Position numbers and translations under genes: made by a program
In this document: positions 14,833 to 24,449 of the stretch, piece by piece
Layout of the letters: every line of letters starts with the position of its first letter
How positions within the stretch are numbered: the stretch's first letter is position 1
Assembly: GCF_000802385.1 (NCBI RefSeq)
Contig: NZ_JTDN01000001.1
Location: 255,501 to 319,500 of the forward strand
DNA: 64,000 nucleotides
Direction: 5' to 3'
Source: Croceibacterium mercuriale
GTDB taxonomy: Bacteria > Pseudomonadota > Alphaproteobacteria > Sphingomonadales > Sphingomonadaceae
The notes under the pieces: generated by a model
Databases searched by the model: none
The model's input: the letters and a program-made list of their open reading frames with translations, nothing else
Told to the model about the DNA's origin: nothing

Positions 14833-16902
14833 TTAAATTGCGGGTGATTGATTAAAAAGAAAGATCTCGCCTGCGCGAAGCTTTTGCAAATGTTCGTTTG
14901 TCAGGTTGTCGATCTCATTTTGAAGAAGGGGAAAAACCTGCTCAAGAAGAATCTCTATTGCCGAAAGCTCCACCGCGAACGTAGAGTTCGCGAAACTGTC
15001 GGCGGGGCTCGTTGATCTAATGTGGAGCAGCTCAGCCTTACGCATCGCGATCTCCGGGAAGCTATCGTCGAAAACGACGCCATGCCGGCACAACGTGCAT
15101 CTCTGAACAGTACAGTAGCCGCCGCGGGAGTTCGAGAACATGTCAGGTGGGTCGTATGGATCCAGGCATCCCATGTTCATTCTGGTGCGCAGCCGGTAGT
15201 CAGCAAGTCGTTGACGTTGTTCGTTCGAAATCTGACCGCTGCTAACCCTTAAAAACAAAACCGTTGAATCTACTGCATTAAAGTCTCTTACTTCAGCGAA
15301 AAATGACTCTTGAAAAATTGTGAACTGAGAGAAGCGATCCTTGAGTTGCCTGCGCTGCCTTAAATAATGGCGGGTGACCTTTATGCTGCCGTGACCAAGC
15401 GCATGTTTTAGGAGTAGAATGTTAGACAAGCTATTATCGTAAATGAACGCAGCAAAACCATCTCGCACGTCGGTTAACTTCAGATCTTCAAGGCTAGTTG
15501 CAATAGTCTCTCGTTTGTGCTTTGTTATAATTGGGCTAATATGCTCAATAGCCTGTTCACAGACAGATTTGAAGGAATTGTACATAGTCCTACTTGACAG
15601 CATCGACACTCTGCTAAGGTCGCCGCGGGGAGATCCACCGCCGCGCTTAACGTAGAGCCAAGGTGATCTAATCATTATCTTCAGTTCTGATTTTCTTTGG
15701 CGCTGAGGCAGAGTTGGACTGCCGATCGACTCGAGGGCTTCAAGCTCCTCACGAAGAGAGCGCCTAAGCGGCTCAGTTCGGCGAATCATATATTTGATAA
15801 CTTGGAACGGGTGCGCCCAAGGATTTTTCAAGCAGAACGATATCTGCTCCTTCGCCGATCGCCCTTTGAAGCCATAAATCGCAACAGTAGTGCTCTTAGT
15901 GCTCGGTTCATTGGAATCACTTAGGCGATCACTGTACCAGTTATCAGGAGAGGTGATATCGATGTTGAAGATAGTCTCAGGGTTCCACCCTGTGTGGAGT
16001 AGTACTAGAATAAACGCGGCCGCAGCATCTTCAGATGCTGGTGCATACCAACGTACAGCATCAAAGGGTCGTCTATCATCTTCTCGAATGTAGAGTGGGC
16101 CTTGTGTGATAACCTGGTTGAAAAAGTTGGCGCCAGCGTACGGTCGAAGGTTGAGGCTGCTGTCGACTAGTCCATCAACTAGGAAGGCGTTAACCAGAAA
16201 GGCTACATCGCTGCAGGATTTACATGCTCTTGCGGAAGTAATCGTGGTTTTTGCTGAGTGAGCCTGTTCTAAAAGAGCTCGACCCTCCGATTCAGCTGAA
16301 CGAAATCCTCGATGTAATTGCTTTGCATAGCGATACAACTGAGCGAGTGCTTCAGGTTCGACATCAACGTGCTTAGTGCCGCGATCTTGCTGAATAGTAG
16401 GCCAGAGCAATACGTCCTGCGAGATGCCTGCCATCTGGCGGCTCAAAGACAACAATAGGTGAAGTGCCGCGAGGTTTGCACGCGCGGTGGTCAATGCCAG
16501 CTCCTTTTTGCGGAGCAACCAAGTTTTCAGTAAGGATCCCATAGCATCGGAGATAAGGGATAGGTCATCAATATCCGTTCCGACTGCTTCCGCTAAGCTG
16601 TCGAGAAACTGCCAAAGTGTCCTGAGATTGGAAGCGGTATCGTACTTGAAATGTATCGCTCGACCTCGCGAGCGTATCCTTATCGCCGGAGCAATCTGTC
16701 TGATAAGGTTGAAGCGTGAACGGACGGCGGTACTTGGGTCGCCGCTGCTAAATTCATTTAGGTCCATGGTATAAGGCGGTGTTCCGTTGTCGGGTATCAC
16801 CTCCCAGGCAAGAGTATCCTGAGTTGGGAACAACAAGACATTGGGTGAGGTGCCAGTAACAGCACTCCCCGGGGACGCGCTTTCAGGTGGTAAGCGCATC
16901 AT
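14833..16902 (-). CDS. Tyrosine-recombinase-fold protein with degenerate active site (CDS2-like)
   Basis: 689 residues, located between two apparently active recombinases. The carboxy half aligns by eye with the recombinase fold: LGHGSIKVTRHYL (about residues 500-515) keeps the second His and the Tyr. The first catalytic Arg is absent, however (LLHTGWNPETIFNI near residue 305, where TGxRxxE is expected), and the His-x-x-Arg box reads KHKRETIAT, with Lys in place of the His three before the Arg. It should therefore be poorly active or inactive and act structurally. A Cys cluster follows the Tyr (GYCTVQRCTLCRHG). The start overlaps intA by four bases; a tandem ATGATG is used. Confidence 0.8.
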   Translation of the reverse strand: MMRLPPESASPGSAVTGTSPNVLLFPTQDTLAWEVIPDNGTPPYTMDLNEFSSGDPSTAVRSRFNLIRQIAPAIRIRSRGRAIHFKYDTASNLRTLWQFLDSLAEAVGTDIDDLSLISDAMGSLLKTWLLRKKELALTTARANLAALHLLLSLSRQMAGISQDVLLWPTIQQDRGTKHVDVEPEALAQLYRYAKQLHRGFRSAESEGRALLEQAHSAKTTITSARACKSCSDVAFLVNAFLVDGLVDSSLNLRPYAGANFFNQVITQGPLYIREDDRRPFDAVRWYAPASEDAAAAFILVLLHTGWNPETIFNIDITSPDNWYSDRLSDSNEPSTKSTTVAIYGFKGRSAKEQISFCLKNPWAHPFQVIKYMIRRTEPLRRSLREELEALESIGSPTLPQRQRKSELKIMIRSPWLYVKRGGGSPRGDLSRVSMLSSRTMYNSFKSVCEQAIEHISPIITKHKRETIATSLEDLKLTDVRDGFAAFIYDNSLSNILLLKHALGHGSIKVTRHYLRQRRQLKDRFSQFTIFQESFFAEVRDFNAVDSTVLFLRVSSGQISNEQRQRLADYRLRTRMNMGCLDPYDPPDMFSNSRGGYCTVQRCTLCRHGVVFDDSFPEIAMRKAELLHIRSTSPADSFANSTFAVELSAIEILLEQVFPLLQNEIDNLTNEHLQKLRAGEIFLFNQSPAI

Positions 16903-18170
16903 GCCTCATCCAGATGACGCGAGTAGTTTACGCGAGCAGGAACGACCCACAGCTGGTCGATTACCCAATCTAAGTAGCGCTCAGTTGTTGTTTCTGATAC
17001 GTGCCCCAGAACCGGCCTAATATGCGTCGTAATCACATCGTCAACTCGGGTTCTAAGATGTGATTGCGGGTAACCCTTTGACAGACCAAGGTTCTCTGCT
17101 TCTGCGGCGATGATATCCAGCAGGAGATAGCACGCGAAGCAATGCCGGCCGGAGTGCGGACTTCGTTTAGAGACAGGGTTATTGGAGTTGGTCTTCCAAG
17201 CGCGATAAATTGCTTGTGATGAAAGAGGCCTTCCTGTACTTTCATCTAAGAAGAACTGCGGTGGAGATGGCTGGCCGGGGTTTTTCTGTTCGAAATTCCT
17301 TAGGGCTTGCTTCCGACCAAGTTGTTTGTAGTTGTGCAACTCGACTAGGAAATCACGCCTTATCCGCAAAGCTCGTGGCTTCCCTGCCAAGGATGGATCG
17401 CCTACTGTACGATGGCCTTTTGTTCCGTAGCAAATTGCAATCCGGCCGAATCGATCAAGTTCGACGTATTCTGGATCAGGGATTTGTTCTGCTCTGATCA
17501 GAGAGGTTTCTTGCCTACGGGTTCCCGTCTCGAATATAAACTGGATTGCGAGCGCTCGTGTTCGGCCGTGGCGACACCGGACCTCTTCAATGAAGGACCT
17601 GATCTCTTCCCGAGTCGGCAATCTTAGTTGTGATGAATATAGTGGACGCTTTCCAACTCGCTTTTCGACAATGTCGAAGGCGAACCTTGTGGTGCTGGAG
17701 CGTCGCCGACTCGGTACGGTCGGAACGACAAAAGGCGGCCGATGGTCTCGGTCGCCTGCCCAGAGAAGGAATTGGCAGGCAACTCGCATTCTGCGGTTGA
17801 TTGTTTCCGCTGCAAGCGGCTTACCCGTTTCGCTCCATTTACCAGCACCCATGTCAGCATCGTACGTGTCGATGAGGCCTTGGTAGTTCAGGGTTCGCCA
17901 GTTCAGGCGTCGCCGCTCAAGGTACGATGTGAAGTTCTTTAGATCATGGCTATACGCGAGAGTGGCATTCTCGCTCAGCCGTTCGCCGATCGTCAGCTCG
18001 TTGCGAAAACGGCCGGAGGAACTCCACAAACCAACAGCGCGCTCTCGAATGAAAGCATTCTGATGGTCCAGGTAGGTCCAATCTGCGGATACAAGAAATG
18101 GTACGCCATGATAGGCGTCTAGCTCCGCTTCAGCAAGCTGATCGTTATCTGGTCTAAGAAGGTAAGCCAA
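16899..18170 (-). CDS. Tyrosine recombinase, first gene of the operon (IntA / TnpA-like)
   Basis: 423 residues. It has an amino-terminal SAM-like DNA-binding domain (residues about 30-160) and a catalytic domain with all signature residues: Arg in TGTRRQETSL (near 217), Lys in YGTKGHRTVG, the His-x-x-Arg box SPHSGRHCFA, then LGHVSETTTERYL with the second His and the nucleophilic Tyr near residue 400. It should cut and join DNA at the element's attachment sites. It lies nearest the chromosomal junction (about 415 bp away), the position expected of the end-proximal integrase. Codon use is more AT-rich than the core genome to the right. Confidence 0.88.
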   Translation of the reverse strand: MAYLLRPDNDQLAEAELDAYHGVPFLVSADWTYLDHQNAFIRERAVGLWSSSGRFRNELTIGERLSENATLAYSHDLKNFTSYLERRRLNWRTLNYQGLIDTYDADMGAGKWSETGKPLAAETINRRMRVACQFLLWAGDRDHRPPFVVPTVPSRRRSSTTRFAFDIVEKRVGKRPLYSSQLRLPTREEIRSFIEEVRCRHGRTRALAIQFIFETGTRRQETSLIRAEQIPDPEYVELDRFGRIAICYGTKGHRTVGDPSLAGKPRALRIRRDFLVELHNYKQLGRKQALRNFEQKNPGQPSPPQFFLDESTGRPLSSQAIYRAWKTNSNNPVSKRSPHSGRHCFACYLLLDIIAAEAENLGLSKGYPQSHLRTRVDDVITTHIRPVLGHVSETTTERYLDWVIDQLWVVPARVNYSRHLDEA

Positions 18171-18302
18171 AGACCGCTTAGCTCGTCTTACAAATAATCG
18201 TCGAAGCAGCGTTGAAAAAGCATCTTACGTCGCTCTCTGCAGTACTCTGCATTACCGCCTCCATGACGTTTTGAAAAAAGCCTACTTGCCAGCAAGCTGG
18301 CG

Positions 18303-18353
18303 TCGAAGGTGAGGCCGGTATATATAACTTCGAAGGTTCACGCTAATATATAA
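18303..18353. repeat. Imperfect 27-bp direct repeat beside intA
   Basis: TCGAAGGT occurs at 18303-18310 and again at 18330-18337, each followed about 11 bases later by a TATATAA run (18321-18327 and 18347-18353). The pair sits 130 bp upstream of intA in the otherwise gene-free stretch 18171-18590 that ends at the chromosomal junction. It could be a recombinase-binding repeat or a promoter duplication. I see no other feature in that stretch. Confidence 0.45.
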
Positions 18354-18590
18354 AGGCGATGTAGTCGCTTGTAAATAGTATGGCTGTATTTCGATGGATG
18401 GGGGGAACGTCATCCGTAAACGGCCACTTCTCCCAAAATTGCCGGCTCGCACGCTCAAGGTGGGCTTGGCGACTTAACCCCAGGTGGGGCAGCGTCCGGC
18501 CAATCGGTCCGCGTCAAAGCTCACCTGCGAATAGCTTCGACGTGCACTTGGCATGCTTGCTGCGTGTAAGCCGTTTGGGTAAGCTATACC

Positions 18591-19169
18591 TATGCCACCA
18601 ACCGCAAGGTACTGGCCGAAGCGGGCGAGTCGGTCGGCAGGTTCATGGACCAGGGCATCGCCGAACTGGGCGACCGGCTCGGGCCGATCTGCTGGCAGCT
18701 GGCCACCACCAAGACCTTCGATGCGGACGACATTGCCGCCTTCCTGACGCTGCTGCCGCGCGAACATGCCGGCCTGCCGCTGCGCCACGCAATCGAGGTG
18801 GGGCATGAAAGCTTCGCCTGTGCCGCGTTCGTCGACATCGCCCGCGCGGCTGACGTGGCGATCGTGTGGTCCGAGAACCCGGACCGGCCGCGCATCGCCG
18901 ACCGGACTGCCGGCTTCACCTATCTGCGCTGTCAGGAGATGCGGCCGGACGAGCCGACCGGCTACCCGCCTGCGGAAATCGGGCGGCTTGCTGCCATGTG
19001 CCGGGCCTGGGCCAAGGGCGATGTTCCGCCGGGCTTGCCAATGGTGGGCGCAGCGGTCGATAAGCCGGCAACGGGAGGCGACGTGTTCGCCTTCCTGATC
19101 AACGGCGCGAAGGAACGTGCGCCCGCCGCGGCGATCGCCCTGGCGGAGCGACTGAAAGGGACACAATGA
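18591..19169 (+). pseudogene. DUF72-family gene, 5' end missing
   Basis: From about 18591 the frame reads YATNRKVLAEAGESV and continues through the carboxy-terminal two thirds of a DUF72 (TIM-barrel) protein: GDRLGPICWQLA, LRHAIEVGHESF, VAIVWSENPD and the ending DVFAFLINGAKERAP. The amino-terminal part common to the family (the GTAGW segment and the first strands up to KxSRYATNR) is absent, and a stop codon lies in frame at 18567. An internal ATG at 18645 could give a 174-residue product, but it would lack the fold's beginning. The gene overlaps the dipeptidase start (ATGA), so both once shared a transcript. The truncation marks the island edge. Confidence 0.85.
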
Positions 19170-20497
19170 GATCTGCCGCACTCACCGGCGCAACCGCGCT
19201 GGCGCTGACCATGGCGGCCTCCGTCAATGCGCAGGACATCCGCCGGCCGGAAGGCCTGACGCTGGACATGCTGGCGACGCCGGCACCCCCGCCGGAGGAG
19301 GTGGCGGATGCCGCGCTGGAGGCAGCCCCGGTGTGGGACGGGCACAATGACGTGCCCTGGCAGCTGCGCGGCCGGTACAACAACGTCCTGCTGAACTTCG
19401 ACTTCGGCAATACGCGGGCACAGGGGGCGGGGCCGCTGGAAACCGCCATGCACACCGACCTGCCCCGCCTGGCGGCCGGCAAGGTCGGGGCGCAGTTCTG
19501 GTCGGTCTATGTCAGCGCCGCCCTGCCGGAGCCGGAGGCGGTGGTCGCCACGCTGGAGCAGATCGACGTGACCCGGCGGCTGATCGCCCGCTATCCGGAC
19601 GAGCTGGCCCTGGCGCTGACCTCCGCAGATGTGAGCCGGGCGATGCAGCAGGGCAAGATCGCCAGCCTGATGGGCATGGAAGGTGGCCACTCGATCGGCA
19701 GCAGCCTGGCGGTGATCCGCCAGATGTATGCGCTCGGCGCGCGCTACCTGACGCTGACCCACAACCGCAATACGCCCTGGGCGGACAGCGCCACGGCGGA
19801 CCCCGAGCATGACGGGCTGACCGGGTTCGGCGAACTGGTGGTGCGCGAGATGCAGCGCATCGGCATGCTGGTGGACCTCAGCCATGTGAGCGAGGCGACC
19901 ATGCTGGACACGCTGGATGTCATCAGGGCGCAGCAGGGCGCGCCGGTGATCTTCAGCCATTCGGGCGCCCGGGCCGTGGCAGACCACCCGCGCAACGTGC
20001 CGGACAGCGTGCTGCAGCGATTGCCGGAGAATGGCGGGATCGTGATGGTCGTGGCGCTGCCGGGCTTCATCAGCAACAATGTGCGTGAATGGAACACGCG
20101 GCAGACCGCGGAAGTGACCCGGCTGGAGGCGCTGTATCCCGATGCGGCGGACCAGGTGGATGCCGGCCTGACCGAATGGCTCAAGATCAACCCGCCGGCG
20201 CAGGCGACCATCGCCGACATGGCCGACCATGTGGATCATATCCGCAACGTTGCCGGCATCGACCATATCGGCATCGGTGGCGATTATGACGGCATGCCGA
20301 GCGGCCCGGTCGGCATGGAAGACGTCGCCGGCTATCCTGCCCTGTTCACCGAACTGGCGCGACGCGGGTACAGCCAGGAGGATCTGGAGAAGATCAGCAG
20401 CCGCAACATGATGCGCGTGCTGCAGCGGGCCGAGGCCTATGGCGCGGATCATGCAGGCGATCTGCCGCTGGAAACGCCGGTGGAGGATCCTGCCTAG
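19166..20497 (+). CDS. Secreted zinc dipeptidase (peptidase M19, renal dipeptidase family)
   Basis: 443 residues with a Sec signal peptide (about residues 1-22, ending NAQ). Zinc-binding and active-site motifs of the M19 TIM barrel are present: WDGHNDVPW near residue 60, the bridging Glu in LMGMEGGHS, His in VDLSHVSEA, His in FSHSGARA, and Asp in GIGGDYDG. These enzymes hydrolyse dipeptides, including those with a D-residue, in the periplasm. The gene begins inside the stop of the truncated DUF72 gene, so its original promoter upstream was probably removed by the insertion. Its 3' end overlaps the convergent DUF1810 gene by four bases. Confidence 0.93.
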   Translation: MRSAALTGATALALTMAASVNAQDIRRPEGLTLDMLATPAPPPEEVADAALEAAPVWDGHNDVPWQLRGRYNNVLLNFDFGNTRAQGAGPLETAMHTDLPRLAAGKVGAQFWSVYVSAALPEPEAVVATLEQIDVTRRLIARYPDELALALTSADVSRAMQQGKIASLMGMEGGHSIGSSLAVIRQMYALGARYLTLTHNRNTPWADSATADPEHDGLTGFGELVVREMQRIGMLVDLSHVSEATMLDTLDVIRAQQGAPVIFSHSGARAVADHPRNVPDSVLQRLPENGGIVMVVALPGFISNNVREWNTRQTAEVTRLEALYPDAADQVDAGLTEWLKINPPAQATIADMADHVDHIRNVAGIDHIGIGGDYDGMPSGPVGMEDVAGYPALFTELARRGYSQEDLEKISSRNMMRVLQRAEAYGADHAGDLPLETPVEDPA

Positions 20498-20922
20498 GCG
20501 GTGGCGAGCAGCCGCACCGTCAAAGGATCGCGCTGCCCGTCACAAAAACCATCCAGCGCCTGTGCGAACAGGGCGGGATCCTCGGCAACCGCTTCGAACA
20601 GGGTCATGGAACTGCGGAACTTCAGCGCATCCACGGACCCCAGGATCGCGGTGGCGCTGCGGCGGCCTGCCCATGCGAGCATGGCGCCGGTGATCTCGCG
20701 CAGGCGTAGACCGAGCACGGAGTGCGCGAGATAGGCGCAGGCTTCTGCCCGGTCCGCTATCCCGTAGAACTGTGCGGTCGGGCTGCGGCCGAGGCCAGCA
20801 AGCTGGGGGAACACGAACCACATCCAGTGGCTCGTCTTGTCGCCGGCGCGCACCTCCGCCAGCGCCTGTACGTAGGTGCTGTCCTGCGCGCTGACGAAGC
20901 GCTGCAGGCCGGTGTCAGCCAT
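20494..20922 (-). CDS. DUF1810-family protein
   Basis: 142 residues matching the DUF1810 pattern: an opening LQRFVSAQDSTYVQALAEV, the aromatic motif SHWMWFVFPQLAGLG, and FYGIADRAEACAYLAH. Members are small cytosolic all-helical proteins, distantly linked to ADP-ribose-related YbiA/calpastatin annotations, with no firm function. Its ATG overlaps the end of the DUF3140 gene upstream by eight bases, so the two are probably co-transcribed on the minus strand. It converges on the dipeptidase gene. Confidence 0.85.
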   Translation of the reverse strand: MADTGLQRFVSAQDSTYVQALAEVRAGDKTSHWMWFVFPQLAGLGRSPTAQFYGIADRAEACAYLAHSVLGLRLREITGAMLAWAGRRSATAILGSVDALKFRSSMTLFEAVAEDPALFAQALDGFCDGQRDPLTVRLLATA

Positions 20923-21256
20923 GATTCTTCAGCGGATCATGGCCCCAGTTCATCAGCGAGTAGCGCCAGTTGGTACCGGCGATGTCGCCATCGGGCCGCT
21001 GGGCCAAGTGACGATGCACATAGCCGACGACCTTGCGCATGTGCGCATAATCGTCATCCGACAGGTCGGCCTTCTTCGTATGGCGCAGCTCTATGATCCG
21101 TCTGCCAGACTTGTGCCCGGTGCTTTCGCCATCACCGTGCGTATCGCCGACGGAAAGTGATTCATCCGTGTCGAGCCAGCGCTCCAGCTCGGCCGGCGTC
21201 ATGTTCACGCACTTGCCAAATTCAGCGTAGGCCAAGTCCCGCTCATCCTGATCCAT
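20915..21256 (-). CDS. DUF3140-family protein
   Basis: 113 residues from the ATG at 21254-21256; the frame stays open upstream but that part is shadow coding with no homology. The chain has LAYAEFGKCVNMTPAELERW, a Ser/Gly-rich linker, RRIIELRHTKKADLSDDDYAHMRKVVGYVHRH and the end WRYSLMNWGHDPLK, which is the DUF3140 pattern (a small DNA-binding-like family often near stress genes). Function unknown. It overlaps the DUF1810 gene. Confidence 0.82.
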   Translation of the reverse strand: MDQDERDLAYAEFGKCVNMTPAELERWLDTDESLSVGDTHGDGESTGHKSGRRIIELRHTKKADLSDDDYAHMRKVVGYVHRHLAQRPDGDIAGTNWRYSLMNWGHDPLKNHG

Positions 21257-21269
21257 GTCGCGGCTCCGC

Positions 21270-21587
21270 TCAATTTTCCTGCAGGCGGCGGCTGGTGCCT
21301 TCGGAGCCGAAGCTGGCAGCGTCGCTGTCCATGCCGACCAGCCCATCCGTGTCATCGTTCTCCTGCGCGGCGGCCTCAGAATCGGCGACACGCTCGGACG
21401 CGGTGGCTTCGTGCGTGTCATCATTGGAGGTAGCAGCACCGAAGATCCACACGGCGCTCAGCAGGATGATCGCGGCCAGGGTGCCGAGGATCAGGACCCG
21501 GCGTACCGTGCCCGATGTGCTGCCCGCACGCGCTTCCGTCGTATCCAGATGCGCCCCGCCGTCTTGCGTATTGGGATCGCCCACCAT
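21270..21587 (-). CDS. Small single-pass membrane protein, unknown function
   Basis: 105 residues. The ATG at 21585-21587 is chosen because an AAGGAGG site lies directly upstream; the track upstream to 21629 has none. There is one transmembrane helix at about residues 32-50 (VLILGTLAAIILLSAVWIF) preceded by Arg residues, so the amino end faces the cytoplasm. The tail outside is acidic and low-complexity (NDDTHEATASERVADSE). I recognise no family. It ends 13 bp before the DUF3140 start and may be transcribed with it. Confidence 0.6.
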   Translation of the reverse strand: MVGDPNTQDGGAHLDTTEARAGSTSGTVRRVLILGTLAAIILLSAVWIFGAATSNDDTHEATASERVADSEAAAQENDDTDGLVGMDSDAASFGSEGTSRRLQEN

Positions 21588-21685
21588 TGCACCGCCTCCT
21601 TGCCCATGCCGCCCGTTCATGAACGGCACGCAAGCTACGGCTCAGCCGAGCGGATGGTTCCTGCCGGGTGGGTAAGCCCCGTGCG

Positions 21686-22525
21686 TCAGTCCCGCAGCAA
21701 TTCGTTGATGCCGGTCTTGGCGCGGGTCTGCGCGTCCACTGTCTTGACGATGACGGCGCAGTACAGCGACGGGCCGGGTGTGCCATCGGGCAGCGGCTTG
21801 CCGGGCAGGCTGCCAGGCACCACCACCGCATAGGGCGGCACCGCGCCGCGATGGATTTCGCCCGTGGCACGATCGATGATCCTGGTGGAGGCGCCGAGAT
21901 AGACGCCCATCGACAGCACCGCGCCTTCGCCGACGCGCACGCCCTCGGCCACTTCGGACCGGGCGCCGATGAACGCGCCATCGCCGATGATGACGGGTTC
22001 GGCCTGCAGCGGCTCCAGCACGCCGCCGATGCCTGCACCGCCGGAGATGTGCACGTTGCGGCCGATCTGCGCACAGGAGCCGACGGTCGCCCAGGTATCG
22101 ACCATCGTGCCTTCGCCGACATAGGCGCCGATGTTCACGAAGGACGGCATGAGCACCACGCCCTTACCGATGAAGCTGCCACGGCGGGCGACGGCGCCCG
22201 GCACCACCCGGAAGCCGGCCTCGGCGAAGCGGGCATCGGTCCATCCGGCAAACTTGCTGGGCACCTTGTCATAGGCGGGCGCTCCGCCCGCACCGGCAGG
22301 GATGCCCTGATTCTCGTTGAGACGGAAGGACAGCAGCACTGCCTGCTTCAGCCACTGGTTGACCCGCCAGCCACCGGTACCGTCGGGCTCCGCCACGCGC
22401 GCCTCGCCACTGTCGAGCAGGGCCAGCGCGCGTTCCACGACATTGCGCACGTCGCCACTGGCGGGCGTGACACTGGCGCGATCGTCCCAGGCGGCGGCGA
22501 TGGCGGTGGCAAGGTCGGCGGACAT
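21686..22525 (-). CDS. dapD: 2,3,4,5-tetrahydropyridine-2,6-dicarboxylate N-succinyltransferase
   Basis: 279 residues from the ATG at 22523-22525 (GGGAG upstream). This enzyme transfers succinyl from succinyl-CoA in the succinylase route to meso-diaminopimelate and lysine. After an amino-terminal helical domain comes the left-handed beta-helix of hexapeptide repeats ([58 protein letters not shown]), then the DapD-specific loop and carboxy-terminal strand ([20 protein letters not shown]). The product feeds MurE encoded further right. It is 60 bp downstream of gmk on the same strand. Confidence 0.96.
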   Translation of the reverse strand: MSADLATAIAAAWDDRASVTPASGDVRNVVERALALLDSGEARVAEPDGTGGWRVNQWLKQAVLLSFRLNENQGIPAGAGGAPAYDKVPSKFAGWTDARFAEAGFRVVPGAVARRGSFIGKGVVLMPSFVNIGAYVGEGTMVDTWATVGSCAQIGRNVHISGGAGIGGVLEPLQAEPVIIGDGAFIGARSEVAEGVRVGEGAVLSMGVYLGASTRIIDRATGEIHRGAVPPYAVVVPGSLPGKPLPDGTPGPSLYCAVIVKTVDAQTRAKTGINELLRD

Positions 22526-22585
22526 GGCAGGCTCCCGTTGGGTATTGCAGGCGCGGCTAACCGCTCCGCCCGGCAGGAGCAAGCA

Positions 22586-23263
<678 letters not shown>

Positions 23264-23323
23264 GCGCGCACATGGCGCATGGAGGGGGGCGGGATCAAGG
23301 GCAGGCTGACACGCGCCGGCCGA

Positions 23324-23806
23324 TCAGCCCCGTCCCGTGCTGTCGTCCGGTGCATTTTCCGCCTGTTCCAGCAGGTCGCGGGTACCTTCGGCACCCGCCT
23401 TGCGCGAGCCCATGGCGCGATCGACGATCGACTTGGCGACCAGGCCCGTACTCACGACCAGGAATCCCGGGATGGACTTCGTCGCCATGCTGCCGGCAGC
23501 GTAGGAGATCGCGCTCTGCATCAGGGTGCGTCCCTTTACGATGTCCTTCGCCCGGTCCGCATCGAAGCGCAGCCGCAACATTCCCTTCTGCATGGTCTGC
23601 CGGAACAGCAGCGTGGCACCTTGCAGGAAGATATCGGCGATCAGCAGGTTGGTCGCGGGGTTCGGGCTGGGGCCGGGCACCTTCCGCGCGCCGGCGGTGA
23701 CCTTGTTGCCCGCGCGATGTGCCGTGTCGCTCACGCGATGCGCCACCCGGGTGACCTTGCGTGCGCTGCGCCGCCGCAGGCCGCGTTGCGTCGAAAACAT
23801 GCTCAT
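23324..23806 (-). CDS. Conserved hypothetical protein, Arg-rich amino end
   Basis: 160 residues that I cannot place in a named family. The first 45 are strongly basic ([20 protein letters not shown]). The middle has two moderately hydrophobic segments ([16 protein letters not shown] and [19 protein letters not shown]), which could be amphipathic or membrane-associated helices. The tail is acidic. It sits between gmk and sspB on the minus strand, with 60-bp and 49-bp gaps. Coding character and clean spacing support a real gene. Confidence 0.6.
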   Translation of the reverse strand: MSMFSTQRGLRRRSARKVTRVAHRVSDTAHRAGNKVTAGARKVPGPSPNPATNLLIADIFLQGATLLFRQTMQKGMLRLRFDADRAKDIVKGRTLMQSAISYAAGSMATKSIPGFLVVSTGLVAKSIVDRAMGSRKAGAEGTRDLLEQAENAPDDSTGRG

Positions 23807-23855
23807 GTGCCCCGTTCACCCCTGCTGCCCGGCAGCGGTCGAACGCGCCGGAAAC

Positions 23856-24365
23856 CTATTTCTTGCGACCGAAATCGACCGTGACGACGTTCGATCCGTC
23901 ATCCTTGGCAGCAACGCCGGCATCATCGCCGCGTTCCGCATCGCCGGCCGTGCCATCATTGCCGGCGGCATCGTGCTGCGCCGGCTCCGCTTCGGCTGCC
24001 TGGAACTGCAGGCCGAAATCGACCGCCGGATCGACAAACGCGGTAATGGCGCTGAACGGGATCTGCAGCTTGGCCGGGATCCCGCTGAAGGTCAGCCCGA
24101 TGGAGAAGCCGTCGGGGCCGACGTTCAGGTCCCAGAACTTGTTCTGCAGGACGATCGTCATCTCGTCGGGGAAACGTTCCGACAGATGCTTGGGGATCGA
24201 CACGCCCGGCGCCGCCGTCTTGAACGTGATGTAGAAGTGGTGGTTGCCCGGCAGCGCGCCGCCGCCCCGCTCCACCGATCCGAGCACGCGGCCCACCACT
24301 GCACGCAGGGCTTCCTGCACGATCTCGTCATAGGGGATCAGGCTATCGGGTGTCGTGTCGCTCAT
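23856..24365 (-). CDS. sspB: SspB-family ClpXP adaptor
   Basis: 169 residues. The amino-terminal 110 form the SspB beta-barrel ([73 protein letters not shown]). A long acidic, flexible linker (about residues 115-155) follows, and a short basic/hydrophobic tail ends the chain ([10 protein letters not shown]), which in known SspB docks on ClpX. The protein delivers ssrA-tagged and other substrates to ClpXP. It is divergent from hisB on the right, with 84 bp between the starts that must hold both promoters. Confidence 0.9.
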   Translation of the reverse strand: MSDTTPDSLIPYDEIVQEALRAVVGRVLGSVERGGGALPGNHHFYITFKTAAPGVSIPKHLSERFPDEMTIVLQNKFWDLNVGPDGFSIGLTFSGIPAKLQIPFSAITAFVDPAVDFGLQFQAAEAEPAQHDAAGNDGTAGDAERGDDAGVAAKDDGSNVVTVDFGRKK

Positions 24366-24449
24366 GGCAGGGCGCTAGGTGGCGGCGCCGGTGCCCGGGG
24401 TCAAGCGCCAATGCTTGCGCCTGCGACAGGCCGGGCTATAGCCAGCCGC

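Larger units (their letters stand above)
12332..18590 (-). mobile_element. Integrative element core: three tyrosine-recombinase-fold genes plus a small HTH gene
   Basis: Four tightly packed genes run right to left (423, 689, 682 and 148 residues), with visibly lower GC than everything around them. Order and sizes match the Tn554-like transposases and especially the intA-CDS2-intB-CDS3 set I recall from strand-biased circularizing integrative elements of Vibrio, in which the second protein has the recombinase fold but lacks catalytic residues; that is true here too. Its right limit is set near 18,585-18,590 because a chromosomal DUF72 gene resumes there without its 5' part. The left limit is not visible; the resolvase, ATPase-subtilase, vapBC and copper genes may be its cargo. 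Confidence 0.7.

Noticed and set aside
18380-18808. 142-residue plus-strand open frame across the island junction
   Set aside because: It runs out of element DNA into the DUF72 remnant in the wrong frame and shows no motif.
18645-19169. Intact 174-residue DUF72 gene starting at 18645
   Set aside because: Homology extends upstream of this ATG to 18591 in the same frame and the family's amino-terminal third is missing, so it is a truncated gene.
18962-20452. Long minus-strand open frame opposite the dipeptidase gene
   Set aside because: It is a high-GC antisense shadow: His/Arg/Gly-rich composition with no motifs, while the plus strand encodes a complete M19 dipeptidase.
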